Source: Oscarella lobularis
Taxonomy: Eukaryota; Porifera; Homoscleromorpha; Homosclerophorida; Oscarellidae
Direction: 5' to 3'
DNA: 64,000 nucleotides
Assembly: GCF_947507565.1 (NCBI RefSeq)
Contig: NC_089181.1
Span: 1,648,634-1,712,633, forward strand
In this document: positions 21,001 through 30,897 of the stretch, piece by piece
Layout: each line of letters begins with the position of its first letter
Numbering within the stretch: position 1 is the stretch's first letter
Translations under genes and position numbers: made by a program
The notes under the pieces: generated by a model
Databases searched by the model: none
What the model was told of the DNA's origin: nothing
Seen by the model: the letters and a program-made list of their open reading frames with translations, nothing else

Positions 21001-24000
21001 GTCCATAACGAGTGATTAGATTCCGAATGTGATAAACCTGAGGGAAAATATGTAATAAAGAATTCTTACCAACTATGCATTCAAAATAACCTGCATAGAT
21101 TCCGAAGAAACGACGCAAATCTCGGACAGATCGCGACCGCCCCACTCTTCAGGCCAGCGCTCCACGATTCGCCTAAGGTACGCCACGATTACCGTCGCTT
21201 CTGCCGCATTAAAGTACGATCCGTCTCGTCCTCCCTGTTGAACAGCGTTCCCTGGCGAAAGAGCGACAAATCCGAACGGATGAAAGTCTGGGTGAGTAGA
21301 TTGATCTTTCGCTTGAGCAATTTCTCGGATCGCCTCGTCGTAAGCCGCATTACTGTCTGGCAAGCCGCCGTAGAAAAGCCTCGTGGCGAGACCGAGGATG
21401 TTGCGATGACAGCGATAGTTGGAGTACAGATTGACGACGTCGTTTCGTAGCACGTCGAAGAGACGACGGAAGAGAGATCGTTGCAGCTTGCCGCGGCGGG
21501 CGTGAGGAGATACAACTTGAGGATTAATCTAAGGCAGAAATAAACACTTATATAACACAGACAGCTTTAACGTACCTGTCTATGATCGCCAGCCAGAACA
21601 ACAACGGTTTTTTCTCCAGCCAGCGCTAGCGGTATGACGGATTCTGGCTCGGTTGCCTGTGCCGCTTCGTCGATGATAATGTGCGAGAAGAAGCCGCGCT
21701 TCGTTTCGTCTCTGTTTAAGACTTGCGACGTGGTGAGCGTCGTGACGACGACAAGGGGCCTCGTTTTGCTGAGTTCGTCGAGATTGGGCAGGACGTAATA
21801 CTCGCGACCGTCTTTCGTTTTCTGTCGTCTCGTGCAGTACTTTTGAACTACTGGAGGAATGGTAGCCTGTTTCCTCCACTGAAAGCAGACGCGCACGAGT
21901 TTTCCAGTGAAGGACTCGTCCAACTCTTTGATGTAAAGATCAGCAGCGTGATTCGTCTGAGTGCAGACGAGGATCGTCGCTTGCTTATTCAAACGAGTCA
22001 GAAGCAGAATCGCTTCTTTCAATAAGAACGTCTTTCCTGTTCCAAACGGCCCATTGATGATAACGTGACGGTTGTCTGAAGTCTCTTGACATATTAGGCC
22101 TACCGCTTCTCTCTGCTCCACGTTATCCCACACATGAGACTCGGGATACATACACTGCAAACGCTCTATGTCTATGCTAGTAGCGGGCGACGACTGTGCT
22201 CGTGAACTGGGACACACATGACTTCGCAGGACGGGTGGGGGAACACCGTCAATGCCGCGATGAAGATTGCAGAAGAATGATCGAGCGTGAGTCAGCCGAA
22301 AATCAACGAATGGTTCTTCTCCGGCGCTTTGTAGTTTCTCAAAAAGTTCAAGATTTTGAGATATTTCCAAGGCAACAACGCCAAACTCTCTTACTTCGTA
22401 TACAGGTACTTCGTATACAGTCGACGAAAGACGCAAGTACGCCGTCGAGTCTTGCACCACTCTGGGCGGCACTAGACAGTCAAGGTGAACCGTACGCAGA
22501 CCTTTGTATCGATCGGCGCCTTCGCATTTCAACGCTATGTTCCTGCGAGTAAACTTTTGCAAACTCTGACTCCATTCTAATTCCTCCAGATGAATGAGAG
22601 TGTGAAAACGACGAGCGTAGTTGTTTGCCTTCACGACAGGCGTCGTCGATTCGCCACCGAGCAAATCCAAGCTTTCAAGATTGACACAAAGTTCATTCAA
22701 ATCAGGAATTTGGTATTGCTTTGTCAATGCTTCCTCGCCATAATTAGCCGTTTGCGTGCACTTGCGAATAGTCGCGTCGTCGTCGAGATCCCAATGTTCT
22801 GGAAGGGGTTGAAAAGACTTTTTTATAAAGTCCAATGACTCTCTGTCACTTTCGCTTCCCACGTAGACGTAAAGACGTTTGACGAGATAGGGACGCGAAC
22901 GACAGTCAATGATCATGTCGACAGCGCGAGATGCTACCGCCGAATCGCGGCCTTCCAAATTGAAACGAACGGTGAATCGGACTTTTTTCTGTCCTCCTTG
23001 GAACGTCAAGCAGTTTTCTTGAGTACTTGATTCCAGCTGGAATGCTGAAGAGGAATCTTGTAGAAGAACGATTTTGTTCACAGGAACCTAAACAGGTGAC
23101 GTGAGCTAAGAAACAAATTTTTAGTAGATTAATTAGACCTCGAGAGACCGAATCTCAAAATTGAACGTGCACTGGTGAGGACGACTCCCGTCTGACGAAA
23201 TAAACTGCCACATATCTTTTGGATTGCAACAAATTTCAATATCAGCAAGACACGAGGCAACCTAAAGGCACATTTAGCAAGCTCTTTTCTTCCATGAGCA
23301 TGCCAGCAGCGTCGACCGTGAGGACACCAGTCGAATTTGAGGAAACTAAAATATCTCATTATCAAAGTGTCACCAATACACGTAGCACGTACTCTTTGCA
23401 AAGGACAAGTCGACGCTGAAGAGGAGGCAAACGATAGCCTGACGATCCCTCTAAAAAGACAGGTAAATTACAGTGACAGTGCGCGAAAAGAAGCAATAAT
23501 TTGACCAGGAAGGACAATAGAATAGAAGGTGAACGCAACTAGCTACTGGGGCGTTCATGCAGTGTTAGGGACGTAGTTTAGTACGCAAGCAGTTGCGTTC
23601 ATATAATCGCTTACGTCTGTCTGCTTCCCAGGCACGCTTCTCCTCCTCCGAGTGCGGAAACGTGCAAGGCCCTTGGCAATTGGATCGAGAACATAGAGTT
23701 AACTCGCTGACGGCCTTTCGAGGACGAGGACGTATTCGAACCCACTCGGACCCCGAGCCTTTGTGCAAAAGCACGGGCAAGCACGAATACGTTGAGTGTT
23801 CCTTGCAAGCCATGGTGCCTTTGGCAGGATCAACTTTTGACACTTTCTTCTTTTGGAGATCGTAGCAGATGCGACAGACAAGAATCCCACACTCTATAAC
23901 GCGGTGATTCTGAAAGCCAAGACTCGCTGCAATACAGAAGAGTACAGTAGTGACTTTCGCAAAAAATAAATACGTTTACGAACCAATGAAACTGCCCAGC

Positions 24001-27000
24001 GGTAGCCGCGCCACAAGAGTCTATAAACAAAGCAACAGCAATTGATGGTGATGTTTAGCAAACAAGCCAATTGTACCCCTAAAAGATGACGAGAATGTTG
24101 GCTAGTTTTTGTTAATTGTTCTTTTCCTTCAATTTGGCGGCCAGCTTTGAAGTCAGTATCGCATGAGTGCACTCTGGTTTTTGCGATCTGTTCTTCAAGG
24201 CGTTTTCGTGAGCTGCGCCTCTTTCTTTGTTTTGTTGCAGTTGGAAGGAGTTCTGCAACGCTGTCCGCTGGATCGGAGTTGTCACCGTCCTAAACAAAAA
24301 TAGAAAACTGCAAAAGCAGAAAAGAACAAAAAAACAGTACCCCGTCAAAAGCGATCATTGCTTCGTCGCTCGTAGAATGCATCGCTTTGGCGAGAAGCTT
24401 TGAAGAGCAAACGTGTGGAGAGCATAGCATATACTGTACAGGCAAGGAAACTACAAACCTTCTTTTCCGCTTGCTCGCTCAACTGCTTCTCTTTTCTTTC
24501 CATGTATTCTTCAACAATAGCTTCACTTTCCTGTAAAACGTGTATAAACGTATAGCTCTGCCATAGGCGAACCGCTCGCCTTCTTTCGCCGAAACTGTTC
24601 CTTTCGAAGTTGCTTCTTAGACTTCGACGCAGCCTGAAGAAACAGAATATTAGGAGAAATGAAAAAATGCGTTTCTAATAGCGATACCTGATATTGTAGA
24701 ATTCCCTTTGACGGAGGTCCCTTCTTCTTTTTTTTCTTTTTCTCCTTCTTCCCTCTCTCACTTGTCTTTGACGACAAAATCCATGCAGCACTCTATAAAT
24801 ACCGTGTAATTATTTATGAACGCGACGCAGTAAATCCATTACATGTTCAGAGGAGAAATTTTTCAATGACTCTGCTTTTAATTGATATTTCTCCCTTTCG
24901 TACATAGCAATCTAAAGACCGAGTAAGAGCTTGAAAAACTAAGCAAGAATTAAAAACGCACATTTGGAACTTTTGACAGCGACTTGTAGTCTTGGACAGC
25001 TCTCTCTAAGTCGTCCAGTTCAACGTGCGCTAATGCTCGATATTCGAGTGCACGTATCTGCCGACCCAATGCAGGCCTTGAATGTTCAAGGGCTATAGGA
25101 CCACAACGTCGTTATTGATTAACGTGCAAAAAACAGTAACACAATTACCCAAATAGAAACCAGCACATTCGACGACCTCGGACCACGATTTCTACGATAA
25201 GCATTTTCTCAATAAAAAGTCCTGCAAATGGAAATTCACTTACCAGACGTACACAACACTCGATCAACTTGAAGGTGATGCCAAGAAGCAAAGTGAAAGC
25301 ATCTCGGTAAATCTCATCGACTTCGTCATAGCTGTAAGGAGGCATCGACGAGAGGAAATCGAATACCTCAGAACAGACGTTCTTCGCGTCTGTCAAATAG
25401 CGTTTGGCGCGTTGAAATCGACCGTCGTGGTAGCGTTCTAGACCCCGCTCGCGCAGGCTTCGTGCTCTCTCCGTCTCATAAAAAGTCCACGTCTTCAGAT
25501 CCCACTGTGGAAGAGTAATGAATGCCTTTGCCTTCAATTCGTCTTGCTAGAATAGCAGACAACATTGTCGCAGGAGAGAGGAGAGGCGAGGTGCGCAAAA
25601 ACGCGCAACCTCTCTATTCACCTTCACAACTGAAACATTTTGGGCGCTTAGAGCATCGGCAGCTTTTCTTTCTAATTCAAAAACCGTCTTTTCGATCTAA
25701 TGAACTACAATCAGAATTCTGCTATATCAATACAGCAAACGACTAACGGTTAATTCTTCCGTCTTCTTTCTCTTTGAAGAAACTACTTCCACTGACTCTG
25801 CCTGTAAATCTAGTAGTCTCTGCATTCGTTCGCGAAGAACTTCCGTCTGCCGAACAATCACAAGCAAAGGATTAGTGATAAAGCGAAATGCAAACCGGTG
25901 CAATGGCAAACATCTTTTCGCAATCATGGTAAGCCTCTTTGTGCCTGCCCTGCTGTTCGTAAGCTTCCGATCTTAGTTCAAGACATTTGACGGTCCACGG
26001 GTCAACACGTTCCTCGGCTTCGTGTATAGATTTCAAAGCTAGAGATGCATGCGTTGTTGAGACGGAAAAGAGAGCGGTATATAAATGTTATCTACCATTA
26101 GAGGCAAAGTCGATAACATCGTCAAAACGTTCCTAGACGGCAAGTCGGTTAAACTCACAAAAAGAAGATTTTTTACCAATGCTGTTGAATCCCTTGCCAT
26201 GAGATACAAAATCTCACGCCGTAGATTTTTTTTCGTTTCTGGTACAAGATGATCTGAAACAGACTCGCAAAGTTTTAAAGACAAAGTATACAGCGACATA
26301 GCAACTGCAGGAGTTGGCAAGCAACGAGCTTCTCGCAGTAATTTATAGCTTTTGGCGAAATAATGCAAAGCCTAGTAAAACTTCTAGCGCATTTCTTAGA
26401 AAAAGAAAGAATATTAACTTGCCTCATTCCTGTCGTTTGCTGTGTCAGTGCTCACAGCCAATAAAGTAGAATAGCGCCTCGCAGCAAAGTTCTAAACGTT
26501 CAGTTAGCAACTGCAAGGGATAGGCGACCAAAGCTCACCCTGAAAAGCTCGTCAAGCGAGATTTGTTCGAGGTTGCCTATCTTAATCTCAACTGGGCCTC
26601 CAACAGACAAAAGGAACTTCAATGAGACAGGGTAAGCAAGAGACACCACAAAGTTAATGAAGGCTTCACCCGGGACGGTAATCTCCAGGATACAGGAACC
26701 GTCCTTGACAACAATTTCTATTTCGTTTTTCGCAATGGAACTGCCAAGATGTACAATTATCATCTTCTTAATTTCATCATAATGACATTTAAAATCTTCT
26801 TTTCCTTTCAGTTCTGGAAATACGATTCTGAATGATACGCTTCGGTCAAACGTCACAGGTCCGATTTCGTTCAATTCGTCAATATAAGACTCACGAAATT
26901 CAACATTCTCACGAGGAAACCTGGCAATTTCCCTAATAACTTCTCGGATAACTTTACTCTGTCTTTTGTATTGATCCCTGAGACTGTTGATTACAAAAAT

Positions 27001-27495
27001 CCAAATGATTTCATAAGAATCTGCTCCTTGATCATCTGTAGTAGAATCCGACTCACTATATTCTACCAAAGAAGCGGTAGCAAAAGCTTGTTGACTCGCA
27101 TCAGAATGTCTCGTTTCGGCGCATTCGTCAGTGACTAATGACGCCTCTCTTAAGCGTTCGTCAGTGACTAATGACGCCTCTCTCGCTTCTGTTTCCGGCA
27201 GCTCAAACTTTATCTTCATAGTTTCGCTTCTTAGAACTCTGCAAAAGTCGTCGAAGGCGGGAGCGGGCTTTTTTACAACCCGTAGAAGAACACTCCTTAC
27301 AATGTCTTCTATAGAAGAGGATGCTTTTCTTTGGCGCAAAATCTCTTCGTAATGGGAAAACGTAAGAAGTTCCCCAGCGAGTAGTTTGTCAAAAACGGCG
27401 TTGTCATCCAGTTGCGCCAGGGCGTTAACAACTTTCGTAAAGTTCGGACGAAGCCACTTTTCCCATCCAGGATCAGGATCAGTCGGATCAGACAT
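15065..27495 (-). CDS. CARD-TPR-CCCH-helicase-RNB-helicase protein (HELZ2-like with N-terminal CARD)
   Basis: Exons from 27495 to 15065 join in phase through introns of mostly 44-60 nt. Exon 1 (27495-26539, 319 codons) starts MSDPTDPDPGWEKWL and holds a CARD/death-fold of about 80 residues (KLLAGELLTFSHYEEILRQR), then an unassigned alpha/beta segment. About 26491-24900 encode TPR-like helices (for example CLELRSEAYEQQGRHKEAYH and RALEYRALAHVELDDLERAV), followed by a Lys-rich coiled coil (24780-24120). HELZ-type zinc fingers lie at 23930-23230 (CRICYD; CSRSNCQGPCTFPH; CKDFLKFDWCPHGRRCWHAH). Helicase 1 (23081-20700) has GPFGTGKT, IIIDEAAQ, GDHRQ and LNTAITRAKS. The RNB domain (about 20500-18300) has TIDPPQSQDLDDAL with the metal-binding aspartates, and KYCHFTSPVRRF. 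Helicase 2 (17030-15065) has GPPGTGKT split by an intron, VDEAGQ, GDNKQLQPVV, EQYRM and NVALTRAR. Vertebrate HELZ2 has fingers-helicase-RNB-helicase but, to my knowledge, no CARD. RNA binding, unwinding and 3' exonuclease activity are expected. Confidence 0.85.
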
Positions 27496-27555
27496 CTTAA
27501 TTTGTCTCACTCTGACTAAGATCGTGAGTTGGCTTGCGTGTCGCGCAGAGCTTTG

Positions 27556-27673
27556 CTTATATAACGGCTTGAGACGTATTTGGTATAGCAAGGATCGATC
27601 CACTTCACGCAGATACCGCAACCAGCTGCAAAGAGCTCAAGTCTAGCGCATCACGTGCACGGCTCCTCACGTG
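27556..27673 (-). promoter_or_regulatory. TATA box and paired E-boxes of the CARD-helicase gene
   Basis: On the minus strand TTATATAAG (27556-27564) lies about 60 bp upstream of the ATG at 27495, a good position for a TATA box. Two CACGTG boxes at 27652-27657 and 27668-27673 lie a further 90-110 bp upstream. The boxes sit inside a segment copied from the glycosidase-like cluster (see 27640-27803), where the same pair precedes each gene. Confidence 0.5.
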
Positions 27674-27803
27674 AACAACGAAGGAGAAGAAGGCGCGTAG
27701 ACCGTCCGGACATCCATCGTGAGAAAGCCGTTGAAACAGATGGCGCACGCAGTCACTACTATTTGATGATGCTGGCGTACCAACGAAAATTGTCACCTTT
27801 CCT
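27640..27803 (-). pseudogene. Relic of a glycosidase-like intergenic junction
   Basis: This stretch matches 3590-3840 in the same order. First come the promoter words GCATCACGTG and CTCCTCACGTG. Then come the 3' coding end of the next copy: GAAAGCCGTTG, ACGGCGCACG-like and CACTACTATTYGATGATGCTGGC. An internal stretch of about 80 bp is missing and the coding part is frameshifted. It is a dispersed remnant of the tandem cluster 20 kb away, in the same orientation, covering the junction between two former copies. Confidence 0.7.
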
Positions 27804-28010
27804 CGACTTAATTAAATTTATGTCGTGGTGTACTTTGAGTAAAGCCGCAGCAATGATCATTGAGATGTAGATCAAACCCAATGAACACGCTATTTTATAG
27901 ACAACTTCCGGCCATTTGATTAATTGGCACGTTTTCTCCTTTTTCTATCTTGCATAGTTATGATGCTAAATATAGCCACGCCTTTCATGTACTGACACCG
28001 GTTTTCAAGT

Positions 28011-30869
28011 TCATGAGCGTGCAGAAGCCGTGCTTCGTAACTGTGCAAGTATCATTGCTCTAACGTCGCTGTCAAGCTTTTGCAGGCTCTCTATTTCACT
28101 AATTCCACTGGCGAGCATAGCAGCAAACTCGCTCAGTTCGTCGCGCGCTGTGCGATAGTTATCCGTGATGCGTTGTCCCGTCTCGGCTGCAGTAAGCAAT
28201 GAGAAATAGTCCTCCTGATAAACGCGATCCGAGTCCCACTGGTCATCGAGTAACTTCTTGATAGAAAAGAGCCGACGGAATACGCCAGCAAAACCGCTAC
28301 CAAGTAGCGGAGTCAAATGAGGAAACGTCGGCTTGACGGTAATGACAAGAGCGGCGTTAGTCGGCCGCTTGGAGACGACATTTACCAAAAGCGACGTCGT
28401 CGAACCGTCGTACGTCCAACTGTCCTTATCATAATCAACAGCAAACGGCACATAGGCTACCGATTTTCCGCCAATACTGACGTCCTCAGCCGGCCAGGCG
28501 CCAAAAAACTGAACCTGATACGAACGAGCAGCCGGAAATCCATCAAAATAGCCCTCAGCCGGACCGACGGTTAGAGACAGAGACAAATTGGTAGCCACGT
28601 AGGAGAAATTCGTCCAGACAAACTTGTTCGTCGTTAGATAGTCGGTCGTATTGCCGTCGTCATCGTACAGCCGACCTCCGCCGCTCGTCGCCGCGTCGCC
28701 TCCGGCAAAGACGACCAACTTGAGAGAATCGGGAATAACCTGCGCTTGACCGAGCGAATCGTCGACGAACGAATCGACGCGAAGCGGCACGACGCGACCG
28801 GCTCGTCCGAAGACGGGCATCTCGTCGAGCGTGCAGGCAATCGACGTCGTCGTCGAACCGCGATAAACGCGACCGGTCGTCCAATCGACGTACGAATCGC
28901 CGCTCGGAAACCAAACGTCTTTCGTCGCAAGACCGGTGGCGTTGTCGACGGGACCGACGATGGGAGACACGAAGAAACTGTCGCCGAAGAAATATTCAGT
29001 TCGATAGTCATACGATTCGTCGTTTTCCGGATGGGAGTAATAGACGGGACGCACGAGGCTGACCCCCGTGTCGTGAGCGTGTCGTGCCTGCGTGTAGAGA
29101 TAGGGAACGAGAGCGCCTCGTCGAACGAAGAAGCGACGCATGATTGGATAGTTTTCGGGCGGATAAAGCCAAATGTCGCGGAAAATCGACGGACTCTTCA
29201 TGCAGTGCGTACGAAACATAGGCGAAAAGACGCCCCACTGGATCCAACGCGTGTACATCTCAGGCGGCGACGCTTGAACGAAACCGCCTATGTCATGACT
29301 CCAGTAGCCAAAGAGAACGTTTGAGGCGGTGATCGTGAAATAGACTTGAAAGGCGAGCGAGTCCCACGTCGGAAAGACGTCGCCGGAAAATCCCGTCTGG
29401 TATCGATGATTGCCGAGACCGCCGAAACGATGCAAGAGCATGGGACGCTTCGCGTCGGTCCAATGATAGGGATTCGTAAAGAAGACGTAGTTGAGCCAGA
29501 AGGTCGGGTTGACGCTGGGCCGTCGGATCCACTTTTCTCCCTGTTGCCAATCCAACCACCAAAAATCGATTCCCTCGCTCTCGCGTTCGCTCAACACGAT
29601 GCGAGCCCAATTCGTCACGAACGTGATGTTCACGGGATCAAAGGCGACGTACTTCTGAGTCGACGGATCGATTCCCATCGCCGTTGCCATCTCGGCGTAC
29701 TTCTCCTCCCACGGTTGAATGCCGGACGCCGGATGAAGATTGAGCGTGTTTTGTAGCCCGTTTGCCTTGCACCAGTCAAGAAAGGCAACGGGATCAGGAA
29801 AGAGATGTTTGTTCCAAGTGAATCCTGTCCAGCCTAGTCGCTCGCCCGCCTGATCTTTCTTTCCTTCGCTTGATTCCTTATAGAATGTTATGTGCCAGTC
29901 CATGTCCGTGACGAGAACGTCAAGAGGAATGCGATGGTTTAGATAGTTCGCAGCGACCTGTTTTTGGCCGATGTCGTTGAATGCCCAGTACCGCGAATAG
30001 AAAATGCCCATTGCAAAGCGCGGGGGAATAGGAATCTTTCCCGCTAATAGAGTGAACTCTTTGAGAGCGACTTCGTAATTGTGACCGTGGCCAAAGAAAT
30101 AGAGATCTCTCACTCCTTGTAGACTGTAGTAGCACGTCGACGTCGACGTGGAGCCGTTTTTCTTCTTTAGCAAGCAGCATCCTTTTCCTTGACAATCCAA
30201 ACCGGATATGCCAGGATACCCGCAGGCCTGACGTAAATTTTCGTCTATCTGACAAGCCTCTGAGTCAGGTTTGGGCACAGCTCGATTCACGAGCCAAGGC
30301 CACGTTTCATTTCCGTCGAATTGAGGCGCGTTTGTGTCGTCGACAATTACGTAGCCGTCGCGCGACACAAGCCCAAGCGTGCAGTGCAAGTCGGTTCGTT
30401 GGTTTTGGTAGCAGTCTAGATTGCTCGTCATGTTCCCGGTGTCGCCGTCTAGCGTTCGGAACGTGCCCAAAAGATTACCACCAGCGTTTGTGCGATTCAC
30501 GCTTGACTCGGGCGTCCACGTGACCGATTTTCCGCTTGGTAGTTTTGCAGTCACGTGCAAGTTCGTCCAATCGAATGAACGAGTCGATGACGTCAAATAG
30601 CGAAGTTCGACGTTGTCGGTCGTGATTACGAGCCAGTCCTTATCCATTGACTTACGATACGGCGGTACAGGTAGGCGACGATTGAGAAAAACGAACGTGG
30701 CGAAGTCGGTGAAGATGCCGTACTCCATTCGAATGATGTAGCTCGTCAAAACGGTAAAGCGAGCTTTACCAGATGTCACTATAGCCTTTGAGTCCGATCT
30801 TGGGTCATGGGCTTGCGGTTTGACAACGCATGCGAGCGCCAAAAGGACGAGACACCAAGAGGGAAGCAT
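28011..30869 (-). CDS. GH31 alpha-glucosidase-like enzyme with trefoil domain
   Basis: Single-exon gene of 952 codons with a signal peptide (MLPSWCLVLLALACVVKPQA), so probably secreted or lysosomal. The N-terminal beta domain contains an inserted P-type trefoil at about residues 205-250 (six Cys; GLDCQGKGCC). The catalytic barrel follows with PRFAMGIFYSRYW, VLVTDMDWH, the nucleophile motif DFWWLDWQQG, RYQTGFSGD with the likely acid/base Asp, WSHDIGGF and SPMFRTH. C-terminal beta domains complete it. GH31 enzymes release glucose or related sugars from alpha-linked glycans. The P-type domain also occurs in animal lysosomal glucosidase and sucrase-isomaltase, although the WWLDWQQG form is closer to microbial-type GH31 members. 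The lack of introns in an intron-rich neighbourhood is notable. The final 90 residues form a helical tail not typical of the family. Confidence 0.9.
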   Translation of the reverse strand: MLPSWCLVLLALACVVKPQAHDPRSDSKAIVTSGKARFTVLTSYIIRMEYGIFTDFATFVFLNRRLPVPPYRKSMDKDWLVITTDNVELRYLTSSTRSFDWTNLHVTAKLPSGKSVTWTPESSVNRTNAGGNLLGTFRTLDGDTGNMTSNLDCYQNQRTDLHCTLGLVSRDGYVIVDDTNAPQFDGNETWPWLVNRAVPKPDSEACQIDENLRQACGYPGISGLDCQGKGCCLLKKKNGSTSTSTCYYSLQGVRDLYFFGHGHNYEVALKEFTLLAGKIPIPPRFAMGIFYSRYWAFNDIGQKQVAANYLNHRIPLDVLVTDMDWHITFYKESSEGKKDQAGERLGWTGFTWNKHLFPDPVAFLDWCKANGLQNTLNLHPASGIQPWEEKYAEMATAMGIDPSTQKYVAFDPVNITFVTNWARIVLSERESEGIDFWWLDWQQGEKWIRRPSVNPTFWLNYVFFTNPYHWTDAKRPMLLHRFGGLGNHRYQTGFSGDVFPTWDSLAFQVYFTITASNVLFGYWSHDIGGFVQASPPEMYTRWIQWGVFSPMFRTHCMKSPSIFRDIWLYPPENYPIMRRFFVRRGALVPYLYTQARHAHDTGVSLVRPVYYSHPENDESYDYRTEYFFGDSFFVSPIVGPVDNATGLATKDVWFPSGDSYVDWTTGRVYRGSTTTSIACTLDEMPVFGRAGRVVPLRVDSFVDDSLGQAQVIPDSLKLVVFAGGDAATSGGGRLYDDDGNTTDYLTTNKFVWTNFSYVATNLSLSLTVGPAEGYFDGFPAARSYQVQFFGAWPAEDVSIGGKSVAYVPFAVDYDKDSWTYDGSTTSLLVNVVSKRPTNAALVITVKPTFPHLTPLLGSGFAGVFRRLFSIKKLLDDQWDSDRVYQEDYFSLLTAAETGQRITDNYRTARDELSEFAAMLASGISEIESLQKLDSDVRAMILAQLRSTASARS

Positions 30870-30897
30870 AGCGCTACGGTAGACGGGACACTAGAAA

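Noticed and set aside
28634..29324. Long open frames on both strands opposite the GH31 gene (up to 192 codons)
   Set aside because: They are Arg-rich shadows of a GC-rich coding sequence, with no domain or conservation signal.
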